In this document: one piece after another, positions 8,357 through 16,541 of the stretch
How positions within the stretch are numbered: the first letter of the stretch is position 1
How the letters are laid out: the number at the start of each line of letters is the position of its first letter
Source: Caldilineaceae bacterium
GTDB taxonomy: Bacteria > Chloroflexota > Anaerolineae > Caldilineales > Caldilineaceae
Direction: 5' to 3'
Length of the DNA: 64,000 nucleotides
NCBI GenBank assembly: GCA_022827195.1
Contig: JAJDTL010000004.1
Span: 1-64,000 of the forward strand
Program-made: the position numbers and the translations under genes
The notes under the pieces: model-generated
What the model saw: the letters and a program-made list of their open reading frames with translations, nothing else
What the model was told of the DNA's origin: nothing
The model's database searches: none

Positions 8357-9094
8357 ATGGAACTGTCGAGTTTGCTCGGTTATATCTTGGCTGGTCTGTT
8401 GTTCGGCTGGATAACGACGACACTGGTGGAGTGGGTCTGGTATCGCGGCCGGCGCAGGCGCATCGAAATGGCCATGGCCTCCTCCGCTTTCAGGGGCGGC
8501 CGCCAGATGGGCGGTCGGGACGCGCCGCCGGTCACTGGCGAATCAGCTGCGGCCTCTACCCGGGGTCGCGAGAAGGCGAGACCGCGGGCTGAAAAACCGA
8601 AGCGCGGCCGCGCCAAGCGCGGCAAAGCGCAGCCCCTTGCCAACCGGCCCGACAACCTCACGGCCGTCCACGGCATCGGCGGTCTCTACGAGCGGCGGCT
8701 CTACCAGGTCGGTATCTTCACCTGGGACCAGCTGTCGCGCATGGACGCCGGCTCGCTGCAGGAGATCACCAGGGCGCTGCCGGGCAGCAACACGCGTGCC
8801 TGGATCGAGCAGGCGGGTGAGCTGGCGAAGGCCAGCGGCCGCGTCGGCGCGGTCTACGATGGCCCGCTGCCCGAGGATCTGACCCGCATTGTCGGTATCG
8901 ACCAGGTGTACGAAGACGAGCTCTACGACGCCGGCATCTTCACCTACCGCCAGCTGGCGGAGCGCGCGCCGGACGAGCTGGCGCGCATCATCCCGGCGCA
9001 TCTGGCGGGCGACCATCTTGACTTCGCCGGCTGGATCGCCCAAGCCGATTCGCTGCGCGACGAATACTATGCCGACGAGCCGCCCATTCTCTAG
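8357..9094 (+). CDS. Membrane-anchored protein with two helix-hairpin-helix-like repeats
   Basis: The 245-residue protein begins MELSSLLGYILAGLLFGW, an N-terminal membrane helix followed by a basic RGRRRRIEM stretch, so the remainder should face the cytoplasm. A long Arg/Lys/Pro-rich linker (about residues 45-95) leads to two similar segments. LTAVHGIGGLYERRLYQVGI is followed by FTWDQLSRM, and LTRIVGIDQVYEDELYDAGI is followed by FTYRQLAERAP. These resemble HhH-type DLxxIxGIGxxxxxxLxxAGI motifs, which often bind nucleic acids or mediate protein contacts. The function is unknown. The ATG at 8357 with GGGGGCAGGA upstream is preferred over an earlier frame start at 8315. Confidence 0.75.
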   Translation: MELSSLLGYILAGLLFGWITTTLVEWVWYRGRRRRIEMAMASSAFRGGRQMGGRDAPPVTGESAAASTRGREKARPRAEKPKRGRAKRGKAQPLANRPDNLTAVHGIGGLYERRLYQVGIFTWDQLSRMDAGSLQEITRALPGSNTRAWIEQAGELAKASGRVGAVYDGPLPEDLTRIVGIDQVYEDELYDAGIFTYRQLAERAPDELARIIPAHLAGDHLDFAGWIAQADSLRDEYYADEPPIL

Positions 9095-9191
9095 CCTGTG
9101 CTCTTGCGGCTGAATGCGCCCGTGCACTGTTTTTGGGCGTCAAAGTTTGCCCGGCACGGCCGTCTGGACTAGAATGGGGGGCCGTTGTCGC

Positions 9192-9264
9192 GGGTCCCTA
9201 GCTCAATTGGTAGAGCAACGGCCTTTTAAGCCGTGGGTTCTGGGTTCGAGTCCCAGGGGGCTCA
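9192..9264 (+). tRNA. tRNA-Lys (TTT)
   Basis: The acceptor GGGTCCC pairs with GGGGCTC, the D arm is GCTC/GAGC, the anticodon stem ACGGC/GCCGT encloses loop CTTTTAA with anticodon TTT, and the T arm is CTGGG/CCCAG. The discriminator A is at 9264, with no encoded CCA. It lies directly beside a low-GC gene pair, a usual position for inserted DNA. Confidence 0.97.
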
Positions 9265-9277
9265 TTTGAGGGGGAAG

Positions 9278-9304
9278 ATGCAGAGCGCACGCTCTGCATT
9301 TTTT
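9278..9304 (+). terminator. Intrinsic terminator after tRNA-Lys
   Basis: ATGCAGAGCG (9278-9287) and CGCTCTGCAT (9290-9299) form a perfect 10-bp stem followed by a T-run. Confidence 0.9.
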
Positions 9305-9367
9305 GTTTTGTGGCAACGTTTGTACCGGCGCTGTCGCTTGCTCGTCCCTTCATCACTTGAATGGAAT

Positions 9368-10939
9368 CTATTCACTATAATGGCTCTGCTCAGGTGTGGC
9401 AGGTCGTGAGGGGCCGGGGTTCTCAAACCGTTCTGCAATATTTTTGAGGCTGGCGACGACGCAGTCCAGGACTTTGTCATGTTCGGCTGTGGTCGGAACA
9501 TCAATCGGAATGCAGTGTTTCCAGCCCACCTTTTTAGAAATATCGGTCACAAAAGCCACTTCCCGTTGCTCCTGATGTTCGAATTCGAGCCATAGAGGTG
9601 TAATGCAGTGCTCCGCCCAAGCCTTTACGTCAGCCCCAAACCACATTTCCACACCGGCAAGTTGTATGGACCACCCGTAGCCTTGCTGCTTTAGTTTCTT
9701 CTTTCCTTGTTGCAGGATTCCGGCGGCCTTGCCGCAATTGACTGCTTCTTCGATGATTCCATGCAGGGCTACTAATCGCATCGCGCATTCTGGCTCCAAC
9801 TCCTCTGAACACCATGATTTAAAGGCGAATCCGTCCAGCCGGTTGTCGGAACTATGCAATTGTTTCTCAACGGCTGCGTCTACTCCGTCCGGCGAGATGC
9901 TTGGGTCAAGTCTTCTGGCTACACCGTTGAGGCATTTGACCACGGAATAGAGCATTTTGTCATAAACGACCCCTGCCGGTAGCTCAATCGGAATACGTAT
10001 GTCGTAGCGCTCGCCCGGGTCAATCAATTGGAGAGACGGTTGGACCTCTTTCAGTTGACTATACTTGCCCTTACCCACTCTTAGCCACAAGGGAGTCTTG
10101 TAAAATTTCGCCCAAGCGAATACGTCAATCCCAAACCAAAACTGCACGTCGCCAAGCCACACTAATCGACCGTAACCTCCTTGCCCTCCACTCTTGACAT
10201 TCCCCTTTTTCAAGAAACCGCCACTTTCCCCGCAGTTGGCCGCGTCGTCCACCAATCTTTTCAAGCCCTCTAATCTCCGGGCGAATCTATATTCCAACTT
10301 TCCCGGACTCCAGGGAGCAAATGGGTCAGGGTTCGCATAGTCTGTAAGACCGCGAAGTTGCCTGACATCGGCCTCGGCGGCGTCATCTTTTTCCTCGCAG
10401 GCCGCTCTTGCAATTCCCTCAAGCAAATATGCCCAACTGACCAACTGCAAGTAAAGACCGTCGCATCCAATTGAGGCACTGCGGACTGGATCCGAGTCAG
10501 AAACGACGGCTAATTCGAAATCTTTTTTTGCCTTTACGCACAGTTCCTGCCATAACGCTTCCAGCCGTATCTTGGGCGCAACGAACAACAGCGCAGCAGC
10601 CGGCTCTTGACGTTCCTGTGATAGCTGCGAGAGATACTGGTTTGGCTGGTTGTCGGTCAATTCAGCCCAAGATTTGGCTTCAATCAGTACATTTACGGCT
10701 CCGTCGCCATCGTAACAGACAAGATCCGGTCGCGCTCCTTTCTTCATGGATATTTGGGTCTCCACTCTTGCAATTGAGTTGACACTCATTTCACCAGCGC
10801 GCATCATCTCCACCAGTGCCTTCCGGGCCGCTTCGGATCGGGACAGGATATAGCCCAAAGCCTCGACTGCAATATTTTCCTCTTGGCCCTCGAGCTTGCT
10901 GCGTACAATATGGGAAAACAAAGTCGCGTCGTTTGACAT
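9368..10939 (-). CDS. PD-(D/E)XK nuclease-like protein with duplicated C-terminal domain
   Basis: In the 523-residue product, residues about 15-110 fit a PD-(D/E)XK nuclease fold. A helix contains Glu19/Glu20/Glu26. RPDLVCYDGDG supplies Asp72, and VLIEAKSW supplies Glu87 and Lys89. NQPNQYL follows, a common feature of the DUF-type members. Two similar domains of about 125 residues lie at about 215-345 and 380-505. Both have the order NCG, a Gly-rich turn, a W-x-G strand, WFG-D-AWA, TPLWL, a charged loop, and IPIELP or IPIDVP. No methyltransferase or ATPase is adjacent. Base composition looks clearly lower in GC than the flanks, suggesting transfer. Antiviral or DNA-repair roles are possible, but neither is shown. 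Confidence 0.75.
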   Translation of the reverse strand: MSNDATLFSHIVRSKLEGQEENIAVEALGYILSRSEAARKALVEMMRAGEMSVNSIARVETQISMKKGARPDLVCYDGDGAVNVLIEAKSWAELTDNQPNQYLSQLSQERQEPAAALLFVAPKIRLEALWQELCVKAKKDFELAVVSDSDPVRSASIGCDGLYLQLVSWAYLLEGIARAACEEKDDAAEADVRQLRGLTDYANPDPFAPWSPGKLEYRFARRLEGLKRLVDDAANCGESGGFLKKGNVKSGGQGGYGRLVWLGDVQFWFGIDVFAWAKFYKTPLWLRVGKGKYSQLKEVQPSLQLIDPGERYDIRIPIELPAGVVYDKMLYSVVKCLNGVARRLDPSISPDGVDAAVEKQLHSSDNRLDGFAFKSWCSEELEPECAMRLVALHGIIEEAVNCGKAAGILQQGKKKLKQQGYGWSIQLAGVEMWFGADVKAWAEHCITPLWLEFEHQEQREVAFVTDISKKVGWKHCIPIDVPTTAEHDKVLDCVVASLKNIAERFENPGPSRPATPEQSHYSE

Positions 10940-11047
10940 GATAGGGAGGCCTTTCTTGAAATTCCGTTGTTGATATGGTCGACAGGCTTTTACGGGTTAA
11001 TGGCCCACTTTACCTATTCCGACCGGATTTTCCCAATGCTAAAGCGA

Positions 11048-11665
11048 TTAAACCTCAGCATCCATACGGTCACCGAGCTCGCGTAGTTGTCTGATCTTCT
11101 CTTCGGCCGTCCGGTCCGCGGCCCTGTTGGCTTTCCACTCCATAAGACCCAGCAGTTTGGCCCAGCTTGTCAACATCAGGCGGCGGTCTCCGCCGGATAC
11201 GGTGGCGGCGTGCAGGTCGCTCGGTGTTGTAACCACAAAGAGCTGGAACTCCCTGTCCGCGTGCAGGTTCAACTCGCCCCACAGTGCTTCCAGGCGTGTG
11301 GCCGGCGCCACGAACAGGACCGCCACAGGGCGGCTGCGCGATGGTACTTTGAGCCGTTTGAGATAGGCGTTCGGCTGGTCTGGCGCAAGGTCGGTCCAGA
11401 ACCTGGCCTCAATCAGTATCCGTTCGGCCCCGTTGTCGTCAAGACAGACGAAGTACGGGGCATTGGTATCTTCGCCGGCAGCCTGCGTCCGCACCTCGGC
11501 TATCGAATCGACCGTTGTGCCGCCCTCGCGCAGTGTGTCCGCCAGCGCTGCGCGCGCCGCCGCGGAACTGGAGAGAATGTGCTCCAAGGCCCCGACCGCC
11601 GCGTCCTCGGCGCGTTGCGTGAAGTTGGACATTATCTGGGCGAACGAAGTCGTTTCGCTCGACAT
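11048..11665 (-). CDS. Degenerate paralogue of the PD-(D/E)XK nuclease N-terminal domain
   Basis: The 205-residue protein aligns along its whole length with residues 1-200 of the next gene. Shared features include MSxxT, an AVGALEHILSSSAAARAAL helix, VDSIAEVRTQ, ILIEARFWTDLAPDQPNAYL, VLFVAPATRLEALWGEL, and an LTSWAKLL segment. The catalytic Asp (RPDL in the paralogue) is replaced by Tyr (APYF) and the Lys of EAK by Arg (EAR), so it is probably inactive. The C-terminal repeated domains are absent. It lies 108 bp upstream of the intact gene on the same strand, so the two may be co-transcribed. The ATG at 11665 is chosen because it aligns with the paralogue start; upstream residues do not. Confidence 0.65.
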   Translation of the reverse strand: MSSETTSFAQIMSNFTQRAEDAAVGALEHILSSSAAARAALADTLREGGTTVDSIAEVRTQAAGEDTNAPYFVCLDDNGAERILIEARFWTDLAPDQPNAYLKRLKVPSRSRPVAVLFVAPATRLEALWGELNLHADREFQLFVVTTPSDLHAATVSGGDRRLMLTSWAKLLGLMEWKANRAADRTAEEKIRQLRELGDRMDAEV

Positions 11666-11860
11666 GCTCGATACATCATCGTGTATCCCGGGCCGACGGA
11701 TAACTTTGCATGGCCGCTGCTGCGGTGCGCACTGACTATACAACGCCGAAATTCCCAACGCAATCCACACCCCGTATCAACCCAAGCGAAATGCCCTGCA
11801 TTTTTCCCGTCTCCCCCTGCCTGTGGTACTGTGCATCCGTCCCACATATGTATCGCGAAT

Positions 11861-11896
11861 CACTGACCACTAGCCACTATTCACTACCCACTGAAC
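11861..11896. repeat. Short degenerate CACT-type heptamer repeat
   Basis: Five near-copies of a 7-9-base unit (CACTGAC, CACTAGC, CACTATT, CACTACC, CACTGAA) lie immediately before the next gene. The unit is related to the much larger repeat block at 54.98-55.23 kb and to one at 35.34 kb. Confidence 0.5.
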
Positions 11897-11900
11897 TTCC

Positions 11901-12656
11901 ATGACTACGACTGCCGCGGACGTTGAAAACAAGGTCATCCTCATCACCGGCGGCGCGCAGGGCATAGGCGGCGCCAGCGCGCGCCTGTGCGCGCAGCGCG
12001 GGGCCGAGGTGATCATCACCGATATCAAGGACGAGACCGGCGAGGCGCTGGCCGCGTCGCTGCGGGCTGAGGGCTGCAGGGCGCGCTATCAGCGGCTGGA
12101 CGTGCGCCGCCACGAGGACGCGCAGCTGGTTTTCAATGACGTGAAGGAGCGTCATGGCCGGCTCGATGTGCTGATCTGTTCGGCCGGCGTCCTGCAGGGG
12201 CCGATGCTGCTTCCCGACGCGTTTCCCGTCGAGGTCTTCGACGAGGTGTTGGCGGTCAACGTGCGCGGCGTTTTCCTCTGTGTCAAGGAGGCGTATCCTC
12301 TGCTGGTGGAGAGCGGGCGCGGCGTGGTCCTGCTGGTCGGCTCGGGGGCCGGCGTGCAGGGCGGCAGTTCCTCGATCGCGTACGGGACCAGCAAGGGCGC
12401 GGTAAACGGGATGGGAATGACGCTGGAACAACACCTGGCGCGCAAGGGCATCCGTGTCAACGTCGTCTGTCCCGGCAGCATCGAGACTGAGCTGAAATTG
12501 AGGCAGTTGCGTGAATCGGCAGAGGCCCAGGGCAAGGCCTTTGACCTGGAAGATGCGCGCGCCCAGTTGGGGGACCCGGAAGGCGTCGGCGCGCTCCTCG
12601 CATTCCTTGCCTCCGATGATGCCCGCTACCTGCGCCGCAACCTCTTTACGCGCTGA
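11901..12656 (+). CDS. Short-chain dehydrogenase/reductase
   Basis: This is a 251-residue Rossmann-fold oxidoreductase. TGGAQGIGGASAR is the dinucleotide-binding glycine motif, and Asp after the second strand (IITDIKDE) favours NAD(H). SAG is the usual NAG-like motif, and the catalytic set is VGSGAGVQG with YGTSKGAV (Ser...Tyr-xxx-Lys). The C-terminus ends soon after SDDARYLRRNLFTR, a common ending in this subfamily, so it is not obviously truncated. It precedes a GH4 glycosidase and a PhyH-like gene on the same strand, so it may act on a sugar or alcohol. The substrate cannot be assigned. Confidence 0.9.
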   Translation: MTTTAADVENKVILITGGAQGIGGASARLCAQRGAEVIITDIKDETGEALAASLRAEGCRARYQRLDVRRHEDAQLVFNDVKERHGRLDVLICSAGVLQGPMLLPDAFPVEVFDEVLAVNVRGVFLCVKEAYPLLVESGRGVVLLVGSGAGVQGGSSSIAYGTSKGAVNGMGMTLEQHLARKGIRVNVVCPGSIETELKLRQLRESAEAQGKAFDLEDARAQLGDPEGVGALLAFLASDDARYLRRNLFTR

Positions 12657-12741
12657 GACCTGCGTGAATAAACAGCGGCGCGAATGGGTGTGATCCCCTC
12701 CTGCGATTGTCCCTTCTCTTCTTGCTCACTTGCCTCTTCTC

Positions 12742-12771
12742 TGTGAATCTCTTCTCCTGTTGTCGTATAAT
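12742..12771 (+). promoter_or_regulatory. Promoter upstream of the GH4 glycosidase
   Basis: A perfect TATAAT lies at 12766-12771, 48 bp before the start codon. The best -35 candidate is TGTGAA (12742-12747) with an 18-bp spacer, which is weak and suggests activator help. Confidence 0.55.
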
Positions 12772-12818
12772 GGATCGCGCAACAGGAAATCTATGAATTC
12801 CATCTGGAGAACTCTCGC

Positions 12819-14378
12819 ATGCCGATAAAGATCGCAATGATCGGCGCCGGTTCGATCGGTTTCACCCGCAAGCTGATGCACGACATCCTGGCCGTGCCTG
12901 AACTGGCCGATACCCACTTTGCTTTCATGGACATCAACGCCGGCAACCTGGAAATGGTGATGCAGTTGGCGCAGCGCGATGTCGACGCCAACGGCCTGCC
13001 GGCCACGATCACCCCTACGACCGACCAGCGCGAGGCGATTGCCGGGGCCGACTACGTGATCTCGGTCGTGCGCCAGGGCGGCCTCGACGCGTTCCAGCTC
13101 GACATCGACATCCCGCTGAAATACGGCATCGATCAGTGTGTCGGCGATACGATCTGCGCCGGCGGCATCATGTACGGCCAGCGCACCATCCCCGCGCTGC
13201 TGAGCATGTGCGACGACATCCGCGAAGTAGCCAAACCCGACGCCCTCTTCCTCAACTACTCGAACCCGATGGCGATGAACGTCTGGGCCTGCAACCAGTA
13301 CGGCGGCGTGCGCACGGTCGGCCTCTGCCACGGTGTGCAGGGCGGTCACTGGCAGATCACGCGCTGCATCGAGGCGTGGGCCAGACGGGAGGGGCTGATC
13401 GCGGGCGATGAAACGCTGCACCGCGACGAGGTCGACATCATTTGCGCCGGCATCAATCACCAGACCTGGTACATCCGCGTCGAATGGCGCGGCATCGACA
13501 TGGTGCCGCGCATGCTGGAGCTGTTCGAGGGCCATTCCGAGTACCCCACCACCGAGAAGCTGCGCATCGACATGATCCGGCGCTTCGGCTACTACACGAC
13601 CGAGTCCAACGGCCACGTCAGCGAATACGTGCCCTGGTATCGCAAGCGCCCGGATGAGATCAACGACTGGATCGACCTTTCGCGCTGGATCCACGGCGAG
13701 ACGGGCGGCTATTTGCGTGTCTGCACCGAGGGGCGCAACTGGTTCGAGACCGACTTCCCCAACTGGCTCAAACAGGAGCCGCCGCGCATCACGCAGGACA
13801 AGCGCAGCGAGGAGCACGGCTCCTACATCATCGAGGGCCTGGAGACGGGCCGCCCCTACCGCGGCCACTTCAACGTCATCAACAGGGGCCATATCACCAA
13901 CCTGCCCGACGGCTGTTGCATCGAGGTCCCCGGCTATGTCGACAAGAACGGCATCAACATGCCGGTTGTGGGCGACCTGCCGCTGGCCTGCGCGGCAACA
14001 TGCGCGGCCAGTGTGCAGGTGCAGCGCATGGCGGTCGAGGCAGCCGTGCACGGTGACGTCATGCTGCTCAAACAGGCGATGCTGCATGACCCGCTGACCG
14101 CGGCCGTCTGCAATCCCGAGGAAATTTGGCAGATGACCGATGAGATGCTTGTGGCCCAGGCGCGCTGGCTGCCGCAGTACCAACAGCAGATCTCCGCGGC
14201 CCGGGCGCGGCTGGCCGCGGCCGCGCGTAACAATACCCGCGCGCGCCTGCGCGAAGGTTGGAAAGGCGCGGCCCGACTTCATACCAAGAGCGTCAGCGAG
14301 ATGGCGCAGGACAAGGCCGCGGCCACGCTCAACGCAGCGGCCGCCGACAAGGGCGAAATGACAAAGGAACCGGCCTGA
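12819..14378 (+). CDS. Family 4 glycosidase (alpha-glucosidase/galactosidase type)
   Basis: GH4 enzymes cleave glycosides by an NAD- and Mn-dependent oxidation-elimination mechanism in the cytoplasm. The N-terminal Rossmann motif is IAMIGAGSIGFTRKL. NYSNPMAMNVWA is the conserved Asn region. GLCHGVQGG provides the metal-binding Cys, and ICAGINHQTWY provides the metal His. At 519 residues it is slightly longer than typical (430-480), because of an Ala/Arg-rich C-terminal tail. GGAGA lies at good distance from the ATG. It is followed 25 bp later by the PhyH-like gene, so the two are probably co-transcribed. Alpha-galactosidase versus alpha-glucosidase or glucuronidase cannot be decided here. Confidence 0.92.
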   Translation: MPIKIAMIGAGSIGFTRKLMHDILAVPELADTHFAFMDINAGNLEMVMQLAQRDVDANGLPATITPTTDQREAIAGADYVISVVRQGGLDAFQLDIDIPLKYGIDQCVGDTICAGGIMYGQRTIPALLSMCDDIREVAKPDALFLNYSNPMAMNVWACNQYGGVRTVGLCHGVQGGHWQITRCIEAWARREGLIAGDETLHRDEVDIICAGINHQTWYIRVEWRGIDMVPRMLELFEGHSEYPTTEKLRIDMIRRFGYYTTESNGHVSEYVPWYRKRPDEINDWIDLSRWIHGETGGYLRVCTEGRNWFETDFPNWLKQEPPRITQDKRSEEHGSYIIEGLETGRPYRGHFNVINRGHITNLPDGCCIEVPGYVDKNGINMPVVGDLPLACAATCAASVQVQRMAVEAAVHGDVMLLKQAMLHDPLTAAVCNPEEIWQMTDEMLVAQARWLPQYQQQISAARARLAAAARNNTRARLREGWKGAARLHTKSVSEMAQDKAAATLNAAAADKGEMTKEPA

Positions 14379-14403
14379 TTCAGGACCAAGGAGAGAGAGG
14401 GCA

Positions 14404-15168
14404 ATGCAACTGACGCAGGAGCAACTTGATAGTTACCGCCGCGACGGCTTTCTCGTCGTCGAAGGGCTGCTGGATGCCCAGGAGGTCGAGGGGCTGCGGA
14501 ACCGCCTGCGCGAGTACACGCACGGCGGGCGCTCACAGGAGCAGCTCCAGGTGCAGATCGAGCCGCGCGTCCAGCGGGGTGAACTGCACGTCGAGACGCC
14601 GGGCGACGGCATCCGCAAGATCGACGGCCTGGTCGAGTCCGATGATCGTTTCAACGCGCTGGGCAGCAACAGGAACATCATCGGTATTCTCGAGCAGATC
14701 GTCGGGCCGGACATCAAGATGTTCCGCAACGCGCTGCTGTTGAAGCCGCCCGAAGTCGGCTCGGCCAAGGGCATGCACCAGGACTCGCCCTACTGGCCGA
14801 TCGAGCCGATGGACCTCTGTTCCTGCTGGTTCGCCTTGGACGATGCGACGGCTGAGAACGGTTGCATGGCGGCTATCCCCGGCAGTCACAAGTGGGGGCC
14901 GCAGCCGCACATCGACGTGACCGACGACTACGTGGTGGACCCGGACTATTACGACGAGGCCGATATGCGGCTGGCGCCGGTGAAGGCCGGCGGCGGGCTG
15001 TTCTTCCACTCGCTGCTGCTTCACTACACTGCGCCCAACCGTTCCGACCGCTGGCGCCGGGCGATCGCCCTCTCCTACATGTCGTCCCGCTCGAAGTACA
15101 CGAGGGACGGCGAAGGGCCGGTCTATCACCACATCCAGGGCCGTACGTTCGACGGCTGCGTGCGCTGA
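14404..15168 (+). CDS. Phytanoyl-CoA dioxygenase-family protein
   Basis: This is a 254-residue Fe(II)/2-oxoglutarate-dependent oxygenase. The family start MQLTQEQLDSYRRDGFLVVE is present. The metal triad is visible as MHQDSPYW (His-x-Asp) and a distal LLLHYTAPNRS His. The intervening GCMAAIPGSHKWG and the Arg of RWRRAIALSYM, which would bind 2-oxoglutarate, are conserved. The start follows AAGGAGAGAGAGGGCA. Being next to a GH4 enzyme suggests a hydroxylation step on a natural product or sugar derivative; the substrate is unknown. Confidence 0.92.
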   Translation: MQLTQEQLDSYRRDGFLVVEGLLDAQEVEGLRNRLREYTHGGRSQEQLQVQIEPRVQRGELHVETPGDGIRKIDGLVESDDRFNALGSNRNIIGILEQIVGPDIKMFRNALLLKPPEVGSAKGMHQDSPYWPIEPMDLCSCWFALDDATAENGCMAAIPGSHKWGPQPHIDVTDDYVVDPDYYDEADMRLAPVKAGGGLFFHSLLLHYTAPNRSDRWRRAIALSYMSSRSKYTRDGEGPVYHHIQGRTFDGCVR

Positions 15169-15237
15169 GAGCGACATTTTCCCGTGATTCGTCTGCGGTG
15201 ACTTCACCCAAGTCGATTCGCGCGCCTGCAATTGAAG

Positions 15238-15258
15238 ACCCGGTTCCAGTAACCGGGT
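15238..15258 (+). promoter_or_regulatory. Perfect hairpin next to the AIM24 ribosome binding site
   Basis: ACCCGGTT (15238-15245) and AACCGGGT (15251-15258) form an 8-bp stem with loop CCAGT. GAGGAG of the next gene begins one base later. No T-run follows, so it may affect translation or protect the processed mRNA end. Confidence 0.55.
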
Positions 15259-15272
15259 GAGGAGCAGAAAAC

Positions 15273-16010
15273 ATGCAATATCGGATCGAAGGCACGACCC
15301 TGCCGGTCGTTACCGTCACACTCAACCCGGAAGACCGCATCTACTCCTCCTCCGGCGGTATGAGCTGGATGACCGAGGCCGTCGAGATGGAGACCAACAC
15401 CGGCGGCGGTTTGGGACGGATGTTCAAACGCGCGATCTCCGGCGAATCTCTTTTCGTGGTCGATTACTTTGTCAACCGCGGCGTCGGCGAGGTCGCCTTC
15501 TCGGCCGAGTTTCCCGGCAAGATTCTCGATCTGGACCTGGCCGGCGGTCAGTCGGTGATTGTGCAGAAGGACTCGTTCCTGTGTGCCGAAAAGAGCGTCG
15601 ATCTTGACCTTCACTTTCGCAAGCGGCTCGGCGCGGGCCTGTTCGGCGGCGAAGGTTTCATGCTGCAGCGCCTGACCGGCCCCGGCAGGGCGTTCGTCAA
15701 CTTCGACGGCGAGATCCTGATCAAGGAGCTGCAGCCGGGCGAACTCCTGCGCGTCGATACGGGCCACGTGGCGATGTTCGAGCCGACGGTCGATTTCGAT
15801 GTCGAGATCGTGCGCGGGTTCAGGAACATTCTGTTGGGCGGTGAGGGTTTGTTCCTGGCGACGCTGCGGGGTCCGGGCAAGGCCTATTTGCAGACGATGC
15901 CGATGGACAAACTGGCGCAGAAGGTCGCGCAGTACATGCCGCAGGTTGGCGGGAAGGGAGCCAGCGGCGGCGGCAACGTCGATCTGGGTCAGCTGTTTGG
16001 GGGGCGCTAG
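15273..16010 (+). CDS. AIM24/TIGR00266-family protein
   Basis: The 245-residue protein is of the AIM24 (DUF124) family: a beta-rich fold related to tubby-like proteins, found across bacteria and in mitochondrial inner membrane organisation. Recognisable segments are DRIYSSSGGMSWM, GGGLGRMFKRAISGESLF, FPGKILDLDL, FLCAEKSVDL, GEGFMLQRLTGPG and HVAMFEPTVDFDV. It has a Gly-rich tail of about 25 residues. It has no signal peptide. Biochemical function is unknown in bacteria. Confidence 0.92.
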   Translation: MQYRIEGTTLPVVTVTLNPEDRIYSSSGGMSWMTEAVEMETNTGGGLGRMFKRAISGESLFVVDYFVNRGVGEVAFSAEFPGKILDLDLAGGQSVIVQKDSFLCAEKSVDLDLHFRKRLGAGLFGGEGFMLQRLTGPGRAFVNFDGEILIKELQPGELLRVDTGHVAMFEPTVDFDVEIVRGFRNILLGGEGLFLATLRGPGKAYLQTMPMDKLAQKVAQYMPQVGGKGASGGGNVDLGQLFGGR

Positions 16011-16060
16011 CCGGTTCCTGGCTGCCCGGGCGCAGTGTCCGCTGCGAGCGAAAACAATTT

Positions 16061-16324
16061 ATGCACAACCGGGACTTCGACGCCGAGGCAAGAGTGTCTT
16101 CTTGCGCGGTCTGTCATGCGGAGGAGAGCCGAAACGAATTGGCGGCTGAAATCTTTCAGATCGATGGACAATATGTCCTTGTGGATAGGATTCCTGTTGC
16201 CGTCTGCGCCCGTTGTGGAGAACAGTCCTTCAGCCGCGAGACTACGGAGAAGATCCGACTCTTGGTGCACGGCCAGACGGAGGCATCGAAGTCCATTGCC
16301 ATGCCTGTATTCGAGTTCGCTTAG
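16061..16324 (+). CDS. YgiT-type zinc-finger protein (orphan antitoxin-like)
   Basis: This 87-residue protein has two CxxC pairs (SSCAVCHAE and VCARCGEQ) around a beta segment ending IPVAVCARCGE, and a C-terminus ending IAMPVFEFA. This matches the YgiT/MqsA N-terminal zinc-finger family, usually an antitoxin encoded just downstream of a small DUF4258/RelE-like toxin. Only 50 bp separate it from the AIM24 gene and no toxin fits there. It is therefore either an orphan antitoxin or the survivor of a lost pair. The absence of a partner is seen directly; the role is inferred. Confidence 0.8.
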   Translation: MHNRDFDAEARVSSCAVCHAEESRNELAAEIFQIDGQYVLVDRIPVAVCARCGEQSFSRETTEKIRLLVHGQTEASKSIAMPVFEFA

Positions 16325-16371
16325 TCGTCCGAGCCATCTCCTCTCATCCTCCCGAGTCATATTCTGAATAG

Positions 16372-16414
16372 CCGGACGGCTAACCGTCCGGACCGCGAAT
16401 GCCTTGAAAGGCAT
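16372..16414 (+). terminator. Two adjacent hairpins after the YgiT-like gene
   Basis: CCGGACGG/CCGTCCGG (16372-16391, loop CTAA) is followed by ATGCCTT/AAGGCAT (16399-16414). Neither has a T-run, so termination is possible but not strong. The rest of 16325-16505 holds no gene. Confidence 0.4.
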
Positions 16415-16505
16415 GGTAGGAAAGAGATCAGATCCAGCCAATCCATGTTCTGGTTCCCGAGCGTCCAGACAGTGAAGTCCAATGTCAACCTTTTTGTCGG
16501 TGACT

Positions 16506-16540
16506 TTGCATTCGTAACGGATTGCGTTATTATCGCAATC
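16506..16540 (+). promoter_or_regulatory. Promoter and operator of the higBA locus
   Basis: TTGCAT (16506-16511), a 16-bp spacer and TATTAT (16528-16533) form a promoter. A perfect inverted repeat, GATTGCG (16520-16526) and CGCAATC (16534-16540), flanks the -10 box and ends one base before the toxin start. That is the expected place for HigA autorepression. Confidence 0.7.
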
Positions 16541-16541
16541 A

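Noticed and set aside
12600..12656. Short-chain dehydrogenase suspected to be truncated at its C-terminus
   Set aside because: The ending DARYLRRNLFTR resembles the normal end of one SDR subgroup (RGTxFTR), so truncation is not required.
12726..14282. 518-codon frame antisense to the GH4 glycosidase
   Set aside because: The plus strand has clear GH4 motifs and a ribosome site. The minus frame has neither and reflects GC-rich codon bias.
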